A DNA stretch of 7,619 nucleotides from an uncultured Prevotellaceae bacterium. GTDB taxonomy: Bacteria; Bacteroidota; Bacteroidia; Bacteroidales; Muribaculaceae. This document shows, piece by piece, positions 1 through 6,884 of this stretch; the stretch's first letter is position 1; every line of letters begins with the position of its first letter. The notes under the pieces were generated by a model. The model was not told the DNA's origin and did no database searches. It was given only the letters and a program-made list of their open reading frames with translations. Location: NCBI GenBank assembly GCA_900556245.1, contig USOC01000047.1:1-7619 (forward strand). The letters run 5' to 3'. The position numbers and the translations under genes were made by a program.

Positions 1-639
1 AAGTTCGTCCATCTTGCTGACCATTGCGCGAACACGGCGTGCCGCTTCAACCTTTCCTTGAGGAAGGAGTGCAAACTGGCTGACTTTCGCTGATACGAAC
101 AACATGGCCGAACCGTTCTTACATGCCGCAACGCAAGCACCGCAACCGATACATGTCGCAGAGTCCATTGCCTCGTCGGCCGCTTCCTTCGAGATAGGAA
201 TTGCGTTCGCATCGCCGGCACCGCCTGTGTTAAACGACACGTAGCCGCCTGCCTGTTGGATCTTGTCGAACGCCGTACGGTCTACCATCAAGTCGCGAAT
301 CACGGGGAATGCGTGTGAACGCCACGGCTCGATAGTGATAGTGTCGCCATCGTTGAACTTGCGCATGTGCAACTGGCAAGTTGTGATGCTGCCGACAGGT
401 CCGTGAGGATTACCGTTAATATAGAGTGAACACATACCGCAGATACCTTCGCGGCAGTCGTTATCGAACACCACCGGCTCTTCTCCCTTTTCTACGAGCT
501 GCTCATTGAGCATATCGAGCATTTCAAGGAAACTGATGTCGGTAGGTACATTGTCAAGTGAATAATCGACGAAACCACCCGGCTCTTTAGGACCGCGTTG
601 ACGCCAGATTTTTAACTTTATGTTGATTGATTTTTCCAT
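1..639 (-). CDS. frdB: Fumarate reductase/succinate dehydrogenase iron-sulfur subunit (3' end outside window)
   Basis: This is the electron-transfer subunit of the membrane-bound succinate:quinone oxidoreductase; it passes electrons between the FAD of FrdA and the hemes/quinone of FrdC on the cytoplasmic face. I translated it by hand from the ATG at 639: 213 codons stay open to the window edge, so it is partial (the family is about 250 residues). The ferredoxin-like N-terminal domain carries the [2Fe-2S] ligands C62, C67, C70 (CREGICGMC) and C88. The C-terminal domain shows C163, C166 and C169 for the [4Fe-4S] cluster and C173, the position of the first [3Fe-4S] ligand in the family. The remaining cluster cysteines must lie beyond position 1. 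The gene is last of the three in the operon, 35 bp after the frdA stop, with an A/T-rich leader and no Shine-Dalgarno. Cluster assignments follow the known SdhB/FrdB family. Confidence 0.96.
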   Translation of the reverse strand, partial: MEKSINIKLKIWRQRGPKEPGGFVDYSLDNVPTDISFLEMLDMLNEQLVEKGEEPVVFDNDCREGICGMCSLYINGNPHGPVGSITTCQLHMRKFNDGDTITIEPWRSHAFPVIRDLMVDRTAFDKIQQAGGYVSFNTGGAGDANAIPISKEAADEAMDSATCIGCGACVAACKNGSAMLFVSAKVSQFALLPQGKVEAARRVRAMVSKMDEL

Positions 640-674
640 ATTAGTTAAATTTTATTGCCTAAAGGCGAGTTCTG

Positions 675-2690
675 TTATGACTTATAGTTACGTGTTTGAA
701 CTTGGATTGCTTCGTATTTCAACGGCTCTTTCAGCAAGATTGGCTTTTCGTCTTCGCCGGCATACTTCCAGCAACTTACGTACATATACTCGTCGTCGCG
801 ACGTTGTGCCTCGCCGTCTGCCGTCTGATACTCTTCGCGGAAGTGGGCGCCACAAGATTCGTTACGGTGCAATGCGTCGATAGCCATCAAGCGACCGATA
901 GTGAAGAAATCTTCAAGACGAAGCGCTTTTTCAAGCTCTACGTTCAAAGTGTCTGCCTCGCCCGGAATAAACAGGTTCTTGTCAAATTCCTTCTTGAGCG
1001 CGTCGATTTGATCGATGGCTTGGATGAGGCTCTCTGCCGTACGTCCCATACCTACGAGATTCCACATAATCAGACCCAATTCCTTGTGGATAGAGTCAGC
1101 CGAACGCTTGCCCTTGATGTTCATCAGGCGGTTGATGCGCGCGCGAACTTTCTTCTCTGCCTCTACGAATTCAGGAGCGTCTGTTTCTGGATGCTTCACC
1201 TTGATCTGGTCTGACAGATAGTTCTGCATAGTGAACGGAAGTACGAAATATCCGTCAGCAAGACCCTGCATCAAAGCAGATGCGCCAAGGCGGTTACCAC
1301 CGTGGTCGGAGAAGTTGGCCTCTCCGATGGCAAACAAGCCCTTCACGGATGTCTGCAATTCGTAGTCTACCCAGATGCCACCCATAGGGTAGTGGGATGC
1401 AGGGAAAATCATCATCGGTGTCTCGTACGGGTTGTCGTTCGTAATCATTTCATACATCTGGAACAAGTTGCCGTAGCGTGCTTCGATGACATCCTTGCCA
1501 AGACGGTTGATAGCATCGGAGAAGTCCAGATATACGGCGTTGCCAGTTCCTACGCCGAAGCCTGCGTCGCAACGTTCTTTGGCTGCACGGCTGGCGATGT
1601 CTCGCGGACAAAGGTTTCCGAACGCCGGATAACGACGTTCCAAATAGTAGTCGCGGTTTTCCTCTGCAATGTCGGTCGGACGAAGTTTGCCGGCACGGAT
1701 TGCCTCTGCATCTTCTTTCTTCTTCGGAACCCAGATACGTCCGTCGTTACGCAACGACTCCGACATAAGTGTCAACTTCGACTGGTTCTCGCCATGCTGC
1801 GGAATACATGTCGGGTGAATCTGCGTGAAGCAGAGGTTCGACAAGTATGCTCCGTGCTTGTAGCATTGTACGGCAACGGAACCGTTGCAGCCCATAGCGT
1901 TCGTTGACAGGAAGAACACGCGTCCGTATCCTCCGGTAGCAACCACAACGGCATGAGCGGCGTAACGCTCCAGTTCGCCGGTAATCAGGTTGCGTACGAT
2001 AATTCCGCGCGCACGTCCGTCTACAACGACCAAGTCGAGCATTTCGCGACGTACGAAGGACTTGACTGTTCCCTTCTTGATTTGACGGTTCAACGAAGAA
2101 TAGGCTCCCAAAAGAAGCTGTTGTCCTGTCTGACCTTTGGCATAGAACGTACGTGATACCTGTGCGCCGCCGAACGAACGGTTGGCAAGCAAGCCTCCGT
2201 ATTCACGGGCGAAAGGAACGCCCTGTGCCACACATTGGTCAATAATATTGTTCGAGACCTCGGCAAGACGATAAACGTTGGCCTCGCGCGAACGGAAGTC
2301 ACCGCCCTTTACCGTATCATAAAACAGACGATAGACGGAGTCTCCGTCGTTCTGATAGTTTTTCGCAGCGTTGATACCGCCCTGTGCGGCGATTGAGTGT
2401 GCGCGGCGAGGTGAGTCCTGAATACAGAAGTTCAACACGTTGAAGCCCATTTCGCCAAGTGTGGAGGCTGCTGATGCGCCGGCAAGACCTGTTCCGACTA
2501 CAATCACGTCAAGGTGACGTTTGTTCGCCGGGTTTACGAGCTTCTGGTGTGCCTTGAAATTTGTCCACTTCTCAGCAACGGGACCTTCAGGAATTTTTGA
2601 GTCAATCTTTTCGTCCGAATAAACGGCGTATTTGCTCATTATGCTTGTACTGTCAACGATTTTGCCAGTTTGTTTCTTATTTTCTACCAT
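675..2690 (-). CDS. frdA: Fumarate reductase/succinate dehydrogenase flavoprotein subunit
   Basis: This catalytic subunit interconverts fumarate and succinate using covalently bound FAD. Numbering from the ATG at 2690 gives 671 residues. The Rossmann motif VVGTGLAG is at about 64-71. The HSIAAQGG motif at 98-105 has H98 at the usual FAD-attachment position. HPTCIPQHG is at 292-300 and CPRDIASR is near 361-368, with R363 matching the catalytic proton-shuttle arginine. HYPMGG at 433-438 and [10 protein letters not shown] near 464-473 supply substrate-site His and Arg. The C-terminal RNESCGAH is at 609-616. It resembles the Bacillus/Bacteroides type that pairs with a single five-helix cytochrome b. 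The start is uncertain: the frame is open back to a TTG at 2699, the first ATG is at 2690, and an internal ATG at 2639 begins [11 protein letters not shown] just before the conserved IDSKIPEGP, closer to the usual family N-terminus. It lies 27 bp after frdC (79 bp or less for any start). In anaerobic Bacteroidales the enzyme normally runs as fumarate reductase; direction is not visible from sequence. Confidence 0.97.
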   Translation of the reverse strand: MVENKKQTGKIVDSTSIMSKYAVYSDEKIDSKIPEGPVAEKWTNFKAHQKLVNPANKRHLDVIVVGTGLAGASAASTLGEMGFNVLNFCIQDSPRRAHSIAAQGGINAAKNYQNDGDSVYRLFYDTVKGGDFRSREANVYRLAEVSNNIIDQCVAQGVPFAREYGGLLANRSFGGAQVSRTFYAKGQTGQQLLLGAYSSLNRQIKKGTVKSFVRREMLDLVVVDGRARGIIVRNLITGELERYAAHAVVVATGGYGRVFFLSTNAMGCNGSVAVQCYKHGAYLSNLCFTQIHPTCIPQHGENQSKLTLMSESLRNDGRIWVPKKKEDAEAIRAGKLRPTDIAEENRDYYLERRYPAFGNLCPRDIASRAAKERCDAGFGVGTGNAVYLDFSDAINRLGKDVIEARYGNLFQMYEMITNDNPYETPMMIFPASHYPMGGIWVDYELQTSVKGLFAIGEANFSDHGGNRLGASALMQGLADGYFVLPFTMQNYLSDQIKVKHPETDAPEFVEAEKKVRARINRLMNIKGKRSADSIHKELGLIMWNLVGMGRTAESLIQAIDQIDALKKEFDKNLFIPGEADTLNVELEKALRLEDFFTIGRLMAIDALHRNESCGAHFREEYQTADGEAQRRDDEYMYVSCWKYAGEDEKPILLKEPLKYEAIQVQTRNYKS

Positions 2691-2717
2691 TGTTTTCAAT
2701 TTGTTAGAAGTGTGTAT

Positions 2718-3407
2718 TTACGCAGCATATTCGATTGTAAACCATACTGCCTGTACGATAAACAAGCCGATAACGATGGTTGCCCACCAGTTACCCAATG
2801 TCTTGAAGCGGGGAATCCACTTGTTGTTCGACACGCCAATAGACTGGAAAGAGCTCCAGAAACCGTGTGTCATGTGGAACCACAATGCCACCAGACCAAT
2901 CACATAGACTGGCAGAGTCCATACTTGTGCAAACGCTGTCTCAATGTGGTGCATTCCGTCTGCCGCCAAAAGTACGGCACTCTCGTCAGCGCTCAGACCA
3001 AGCTGATGCGCCACTTCGACATACTGCATCTTTGCCCAGAATTGAACAAAGTGAACAACAAGAAACGCAATTACCACAATACCGAGAACAAGCATGTTCT
3101 GTGATGCCCACTCTACACTCTTCGGACGAGTCGTCACTGCATAACGGTCATTGCCGCGCGCTGCTCGGTTTTGAAGTGTAAGCCAAAACGCGTAAATAAT
3201 ATGCACGATGAAGCCGGCGGCCAAGACTGCTGTCGCAATCAATGCATACCAGTTTGCGCCCAAGAACTCACAGATAAGATTATAACCTTCCGGTGAAATC
3301 AGGGCTACCGTGTTCATTAATACGTGAAAGGTTACAAATAGGATTAGGAAAAGTCCCGTAACTGACATTACGACTTTTCTACCTAAGGATGAATTTGTTA
3401 ACCACAT
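2718..3407 (-). CDS. frdC: Fumarate reductase/succinate dehydrogenase cytochrome b subunit (b558 family)
   Basis: This is the membrane anchor that binds two b-type hemes and the quinone, and holds FrdA/FrdB on the inner membrane. The 229-residue length is typical of the family. Five hydrophobic helices are visible at about 13-35, 54-77, 104-125, 160-182 and 205-226. Candidate axial heme ligands, one per helix in the first four, are H28 (TFHVLMN), H69 (IVHIIYAFW), H119 (VVHFVQFW) and H178 or H181 (FHMTHGFWSSFQS). This pattern fits the diheme cytochromes of Wolinella FrdC and Bacillus SdhC. It is the first gene of the frdCAB operon; the ATG at 3407 is the only sensible start, and a Bacteroidetes-type promoter lies upstream. 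No second small anchor subunit (FrdD/SdhD) is present, as expected for this type. Confidence 0.96.
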   Translation of the reverse strand: MWLTNSSLGRKVVMSVTGLFLILFVTFHVLMNTVALISPEGYNLICEFLGANWYALIATAVLAAGFIVHIIYAFWLTLQNRAARGNDRYAVTTRPKSVEWASQNMLVLGIVVIAFLVVHFVQFWAKMQYVEVAHQLGLSADESAVLLAADGMHHIETAFAQVWTLPVYVIGLVALWFHMTHGFWSSFQSIGVSNNKWIPRFKTLGNWWATIVIGLFIVQAVWFTIEYAA

Positions 3408-3480
3408 AGTAGTTCTGAAAATTTAGTTATTAATTAAGTTTATTGAATTTTGTTTCCGTTTGTTCACAGCTTAATGACTA

Positions 3481-3512
3481 CAAAAATACCGCTTTAATAT
3501 CAATTCTGGAAA
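3481..3512 (-). promoter_or_regulatory. Bacteroidetes-type promoter for frdCAB
   Basis: On the minus strand the -7 element TATTTTTG (3481-3488) fits TAnnTTTG exactly. It is preceded, after a 20-nt spacer, by TTTC (3509-3512), a 3-of-4 match to the -33 TTTG element. Transcription would start near 3474 and leave an A/T-rich 5' leader of roughly 65-70 nt before frdC. It lies in the 176-bp gap between the portal-like gene stop and frdC, so the operon does not depend on readthrough from that gene. The call is by consensus only. Confidence 0.6.
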
Positions 3513-3583
3513 TAATTCTTTATAAATTTTTCGCACTCCGCTCAAACCTCTGTCATACACTGCTTAACGCATAACAAAACTCC

Positions 3584-4900
3584 CTAACAAGACACATGGG
3601 CCCCTTTCTCATCCCTGTCCTGCCGAAACGCATCAAACGATTCGAAAATGTCGCTGAGAGCCACTGTCGAATTGGCAATCTGACTCTCATAAAGCCGGAC
3701 ACCTGTCGAGGCATCCGCCGGACGTCCTTGCAACGCACCCGAAACTCCGGAAATCTGCTCAAACAGACGCATTTGCAAATTGACCATTTCATACGCCCCT
3801 ATATCCGTGGCATTCACTGATATCTGCTGGGGATGATCGCCACTGCCCTGTGGATGATAGGGCACTATCGAATTGGGTTTCGACCACGCATAGCGCAAAT
3901 CATCCCATGTAAAACCGTCCGGCAAAATCGTATCGGGATATAGCAGCACGCCTTTAGCACTGGCACTCATGACATGATCCACCAACGTTATCAGACGGTT
4001 GACATACTTCTGTTGGTCTATCACATCTTCCACCAAAGAATGGATTTCGCCGCCGACCAGCGGATAAAGGCGATAGGCGAACGGATGACTTCGGTGTCCG
4101 TAAGGACTGTCATATTGGCTGATGATATCACCCGCCGGTGTAAGCCAATAACATCGCCACACCGCCTCGATGCGCCAACTCCGTTCTTCCCATTCGCGTT
4201 CCTCATGGTCGATTCCTGCCCGGAAATACCACCGACCGCTCCGTAAATCATGGCAATCATACCCTTCTCGACTCTCTTTCCTCCAGAGTTCCACCACCCT
4301 GACCCGCCCTCTTCTTGGCGAATGTCCGAAACACCCTTCGGATTCCAGCAATCCTCCCTGACGATAAAAGCTGCACAGCTCAAGCGCCTTTTCGCGGTTG
4401 CCGTCACCGAAACGACCCACTATTTCCGCCAGAGTCATATCATGAAGCTGACCGATTAAATCACAGTCCCAACCACGGGGGTCATCGGTAAAATTCAAGA
4501 AAATGCGATCGGGCGACACATTGTCAAGACGCACCGCCATCCTTCCATCACCAAAATCTATACGTTGAAAACAACAGCCGGATATCAAAAATTCCTCCAT
4601 CAATCGACTGTCCAACTCCTTGACCCTGTTCCCCGACAAGGTCTCTGCAATACGCACGGAATCAAGCCGCTGGCGAAAACGCCCGACCACACTTTTCACC
4701 AACTGTCGAATCAGATTGTTGGTCAACGGCTCTTTACCGCTACGCTTTTGAAAATCATATTCGCTAACCCTCATTCCTTTCTCATCAGCTACGCTGTCTC
4801 CCCATTGGCTGCCGTAAGTGAAATTTTTGTTCCTTTCACGCTTGGCGCGCACCGGCGCAAGACGTTCCCACGACTCTCTGGCTTCATACAGCAACAGCAT
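3584..4900 (-). CDS. Phage portal-like protein, isolated and probably C-terminally truncated
   Basis: The 438-residue protein resembles P22-like portal proteins of Bacteroidales phages and prophages, the ring through which DNA enters and leaves the capsid. Supporting segments, from family memory rather than a search, are: an N-terminal RERNKNFTYGSQWGD at about 21-35; EPLTNNLIRQLVKSVVGR near 57-74; NVSPDRIFLNFTDDPRGWD near 127-145; a central EDVIDQQKYVNRLITLVDH followed by MSASAKGVLLYPD at about 291-323; and a helical ISGVSGALQGRPADASTGVRLYESQ region near 383-407. It stops soon after FESFDAFRQDRDEK, where relatives I recall continue for another hundred or so residues. The frame has no internal stops. 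The ATG at 4900 is the first start after an in-frame TGA, 14 codons upstream. Neighbours are metabolic and envelope genes; no terminase, protease or capsid gene is adjacent in this window. It could be a prophage relic or a retained gene with a new role. Confidence 0.68.
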   Translation of the reverse strand: MLLLYEARESWERLAPVRAKRERNKNFTYGSQWGDSVADEKGMRVSEYDFQKRSGKEPLTNNLIRQLVKSVVGRFRQRLDSVRIAETLSGNRVKELDSRLMEEFLISGCCFQRIDFGDGRMAVRLDNVSPDRIFLNFTDDPRGWDCDLIGQLHDMTLAEIVGRFGDGNREKALELCSFYRQGGLLESEGCFGHSPRRGRVRVVELWRKESREGYDCHDLRSGRWYFRAGIDHEEREWEERSWRIEAVWRCYWLTPAGDIISQYDSPYGHRSHPFAYRLYPLVGGEIHSLVEDVIDQQKYVNRLITLVDHVMSASAKGVLLYPDTILPDGFTWDDLRYAWSKPNSIVPYHPQGSGDHPQQISVNATDIGAYEMVNLQMRLFEQISGVSGALQGRPADASTGVRLYESQIANSTVALSDIFESFDAFRQDRDEKGAHVSC

Positions 4901-5030
4901 GACCCGGAAACCGGCGCCAACAGGTTCCGCCCACAGCCCTCAATCAAAAAATACGCACCTTGAACCCTTTTGCCCCGTTCTTTGTTATCCCTCCAAAAAA
5001 ATTTATAAAACATCTACAATAAATTGTTAG

Positions 5031-5038
5031 CAAACATA
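5031..5038 (-). promoter_or_regulatory. Candidate -7 element for the portal-like gene
   Basis: Read on the minus strand these bases are TATGTTTG, an exact TAnnTTTG match, but I see no convincing -33 TTTG at 19-21 nt upstream. Transcription would start near 5024 and give a leader of about 125 nt before the ATG at 4900. It lies where the -33 contact of the opposing lipoprotein promoter should be. It could be a chance match in A/T-rich DNA. Confidence 0.3.
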
Positions 5039-5060
5039 TGCTATTTCGAAAAAAGTCTTG

Positions 5061-5068
5061 TATATTTG
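5061..5068 (+). promoter_or_regulatory. Bacteroidetes-type -7 element for the lipoprotein gene
   Basis: TATATTTG is an exact match to TAnnTTTG. With a start point near 5075 the leader is only about 28 nt, A/T-rich (ending AAAATTATATAATT before the ATG) and without a Shine-Dalgarno, which is typical of well-expressed Bacteroidetes genes. The -33 element is weak: no TTTG lies at the expected 19-21 nt upstream. Confidence 0.6.
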
Positions 5069-5102
5069 CACTGATGATTTCTTTTTTTAAAATTATATAA
5101 TT

Positions 5103-6791
5103 ATGAACAAAAAACTTAGTTTGTATTTGGCAGTTGGTGCCGCTGTGGCATTGACTGGTTGTAACAAGAAGATGAGTCCTTTCGCTTCTGAATACTTTAC
5201 AACCGAACCTACTCCGCTTGAAGTTGTTGGCGACAACGTTCCGGCAACAGTCACTGCCAATGTTCCTCAGAAGTTCTTCAAAAAGAACGCTGAAGTTACT
5301 GTGACTCCCTACCTCGCTTACGGCAACGACATGAAGACTGCTTCACAGTCGTTCGTTTTCCAAGGTGAAAAAGTCAAAGGAAACAACCCGGTTATCAGCT
5401 ATGATAACGGCGGAACTGTTTCAATCCCCGTAAACTTTGTTTACACTCCCGAAATGATGAAGAGCGACCTTTACCTTGAATTCAACGTAGTACAAGGTAA
5501 GAAGACCTACGTTCTTCCTGCTGTAAAAGTTGGAGAAGGCGTTATTGCCACTTCCACTCTCGCCGACGCAACGACTGTGACACCGTCGTCCGCTGCCGAC
5601 AAATACCAACGCATCATCAACGAAAAGTACAACGCCGACTTGATGTTCCTCATCAACCAAGCTAACGTTCGCGCTTCCGAACTCAAGAAAGACGGTGGTG
5701 TAAAAGACCTCAATGCAACTATCGCTGCGGCCGACACTTTGGAAAACAAGGAAATCGAAGGCGTTCACGTTTCTGCTTTCGCTTCTCCTGACGGTGGTGT
5801 GAAATACAACACAAAGCTCTCCGAAAATCGTGAAAAGGCAACTGTTGAATACCTCCAGAAGAACTTCAAGAAAGAAGACGTAAAGAACTTCGGCGAACTT
5901 ACTTCTGAATTTACAGCACAAGACTGGGAAGGTTTCCAAAAGCTCGTTTCTGAAAGCAACATCCAAGACAAAGAGCTGATTCTTAGCGTTCTTTCCATGT
6001 ATAAAGATCCGGAACAACGCGAAAAGGAAATCCGCAACCTGTCTTCTGTATTCGATCAGTTGGCTGAAGAAATCCTGCCGCAACTCCGCTATTCTCGCAT
6101 CTCTGCTTCCATCAACACGATTGGCCGCAGCGACGAAGAAATCAAAGCTCAATTCAAAAACGATCCTTCTGTACTTTCTGTTGACGAATTGCTCTACTGC
6201 GCTACGCTTACAGACGACGTTAACGAAAAAGAAGAAATCTACGCAGCTACAGTTAAGTACTACCCGAACGACTTCCGCGGTTACAACAACCTTGGTATGA
6301 CTAAATACGTGAAGGGTGACTACAATGCCGCTAAGAAAAACTTCGAAAAAGCAGCTCAGCTCAACCCGAACAGCGAAGAAGCTAAGATGAACCTCGGTCT
6401 TCTCAAGATGATGAACAAAGACTACGCTGGCGCACGCGAAGCATTCGGAAGTGCAGCTAACGCTGAAGGAATCAACGACGCTCTCGGTGTTTACTACCTG
6501 CGTCAAGGAGACTATCAGACTGCTGTGAAAGCTTTCGGCGACAGCAAGACCAACAACGCCGCACTCGCTAAATTGCTCGTTAAGGACTACAGCGGCGCCA
6601 AAGCTACTCTTGAAGCTGTCAAGGCTCCGAACGCTACGACATACTATATGCTCGCTGTCGTTGCTGCTCGCACAAACAACGAACAGGCTGTTTACGCCAA
6701 CCTTCGCAAAGCCGTTGCTCTCGACGGAGCAATGAAGGAACGCGCTGCTGCCGACAAGGAATTTGCAAACTTCAACGTGGCAAATCTCTAA
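5103..6791 (+). CDS. Lipoprotein with interrupted OmpA-like domain and TPR repeats
   Basis: The 562-residue protein begins with a lipoprotein signal, a KK-containing n-region and a hydrophobic stretch ending in ALTGC, so C20 is the lipidated residue. Residues after it (NKKM) are basic. Residues about 35-150 look like a beta-rich region of unknown fold. From about 167 an OmpA-like domain is suggested by GVHVSAFASPDGG (220-232) and YNTKLSENREKATVEYL (235-251), which fit the family's SPxG...N..LS..RA pattern. The domain is then split by a helical stretch (about 255-325) before a closing strand, LRYSRISASI (328-337). TPR helices follow from about 385, clearest at YNNLGMTKYVKGDYNAAKKN (394-413) and the next two units, to the C-terminus. 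It is probably a periplasm-facing outer-membrane lipoprotein involved in envelope organisation or protein assembly; the exact role is unknown. Codon choice is strongly biased toward a small set, suggesting high expression. It is a single-gene unit with its own promoter and terminator. Confidence 0.88.
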   Translation: MNKKLSLYLAVGAAVALTGCNKKMSPFASEYFTTEPTPLEVVGDNVPATVTANVPQKFFKKNAEVTVTPYLAYGNDMKTASQSFVFQGEKVKGNNPVISYDNGGTVSIPVNFVYTPEMMKSDLYLEFNVVQGKKTYVLPAVKVGEGVIATSTLADATTVTPSSAADKYQRIINEKYNADLMFLINQANVRASELKKDGGVKDLNATIAAADTLENKEIEGVHVSAFASPDGGVKYNTKLSENREKATVEYLQKNFKKEDVKNFGELTSEFTAQDWEGFQKLVSESNIQDKELILSVLSMYKDPEQREKEIRNLSSVFDQLAEEILPQLRYSRISASINTIGRSDEEIKAQFKNDPSVLSVDELLYCATLTDDVNEKEEIYAATVKYYPNDFRGYNNLGMTKYVKGDYNAAKKNFEKAAQLNPNSEEAKMNLGLLKMMNKDYAGAREAFGSAANAEGINDALGVYYLRQGDYQTAVKAFGDSKTNNAALAKLLVKDYSGAKATLEAVKAPNATTYYMLAVVAARTNNEQAVYANLRKAVALDGAMKERAAADKEFANFNVANL

Positions 6792-6810
6792 TCCGAATTA
6801 GCGACATAAA

Positions 6811-6845
6811 ATGAAAAAAAGGCTGCTCTGGCAGCCTTTTTTCAT
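6811..6845 (+). terminator. Strong bidirectional intrinsic terminator
   Basis: GGCTGC (6821-6826) and GCAGCC (6831-6836) form a six-pair GC-rich stem around the loop TCTG. It is flanked by seven A on the left and six T on the right, and even the outer ATG/CAT pair up. Read rightward it ends the lipoprotein transcript 19 bp after the stop; read leftward it offers a U-tract of seven, 39 bp after the stop of the convergent transporter gene. Confidence 0.92.
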
Positions 6846-6884
6846 TTATACCCGAACCACGGCGACTCAAACACCGCCATAGTG

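Noticed and set aside
657..666. Short palindrome GCCTAAAGGC in the frdA-frdB spacer, considered as an attenuator
   Set aside because: The stem is only 3-4 pairs with almost no loop and no U-tract directly after it, too weak to terminate.
1302..1907. Open frame of 201 codons on the plus strand opposite frdA
   Set aside because: The frdA frame is a clear family match across the region; the plus-strand product has no domain and lies wholly inside it.
3413..3600. Search for phage attachment sites, integrase remnants or direct repeats flanking the portal-like gene
   Set aside because: I saw no tRNA fragment, no matching direct repeats at 3413-3583 and 4901-5060, and no integrase-like frame.
4565..4963. 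Plus-strand open frame of 132 codons opposite the 5' end of the portal-like gene
   Set aside because: It has no recognisable domain, no promoter or leader, and is explained by the portal frame on the other strand.
4789..5013. 74-codon minus-strand frame overlapping the start of the portal-like gene, considered as a separate leader gene or a frameshifted N-terminus
   Set aside because: The portal N-terminal motif lies fully in the main frame from 4900, and the product (with a Cys4 run) has no family resemblance.
5421..6506. Long open frame (361 codons) on the minus strand, opposite the lipoprotein gene
   Set aside because: It is a shadow: the strong codon bias of the lipoprotein gene leaves few stops on its complement. 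The product is rich in Phe/Val/Ser with no recognisable domain or promoter.
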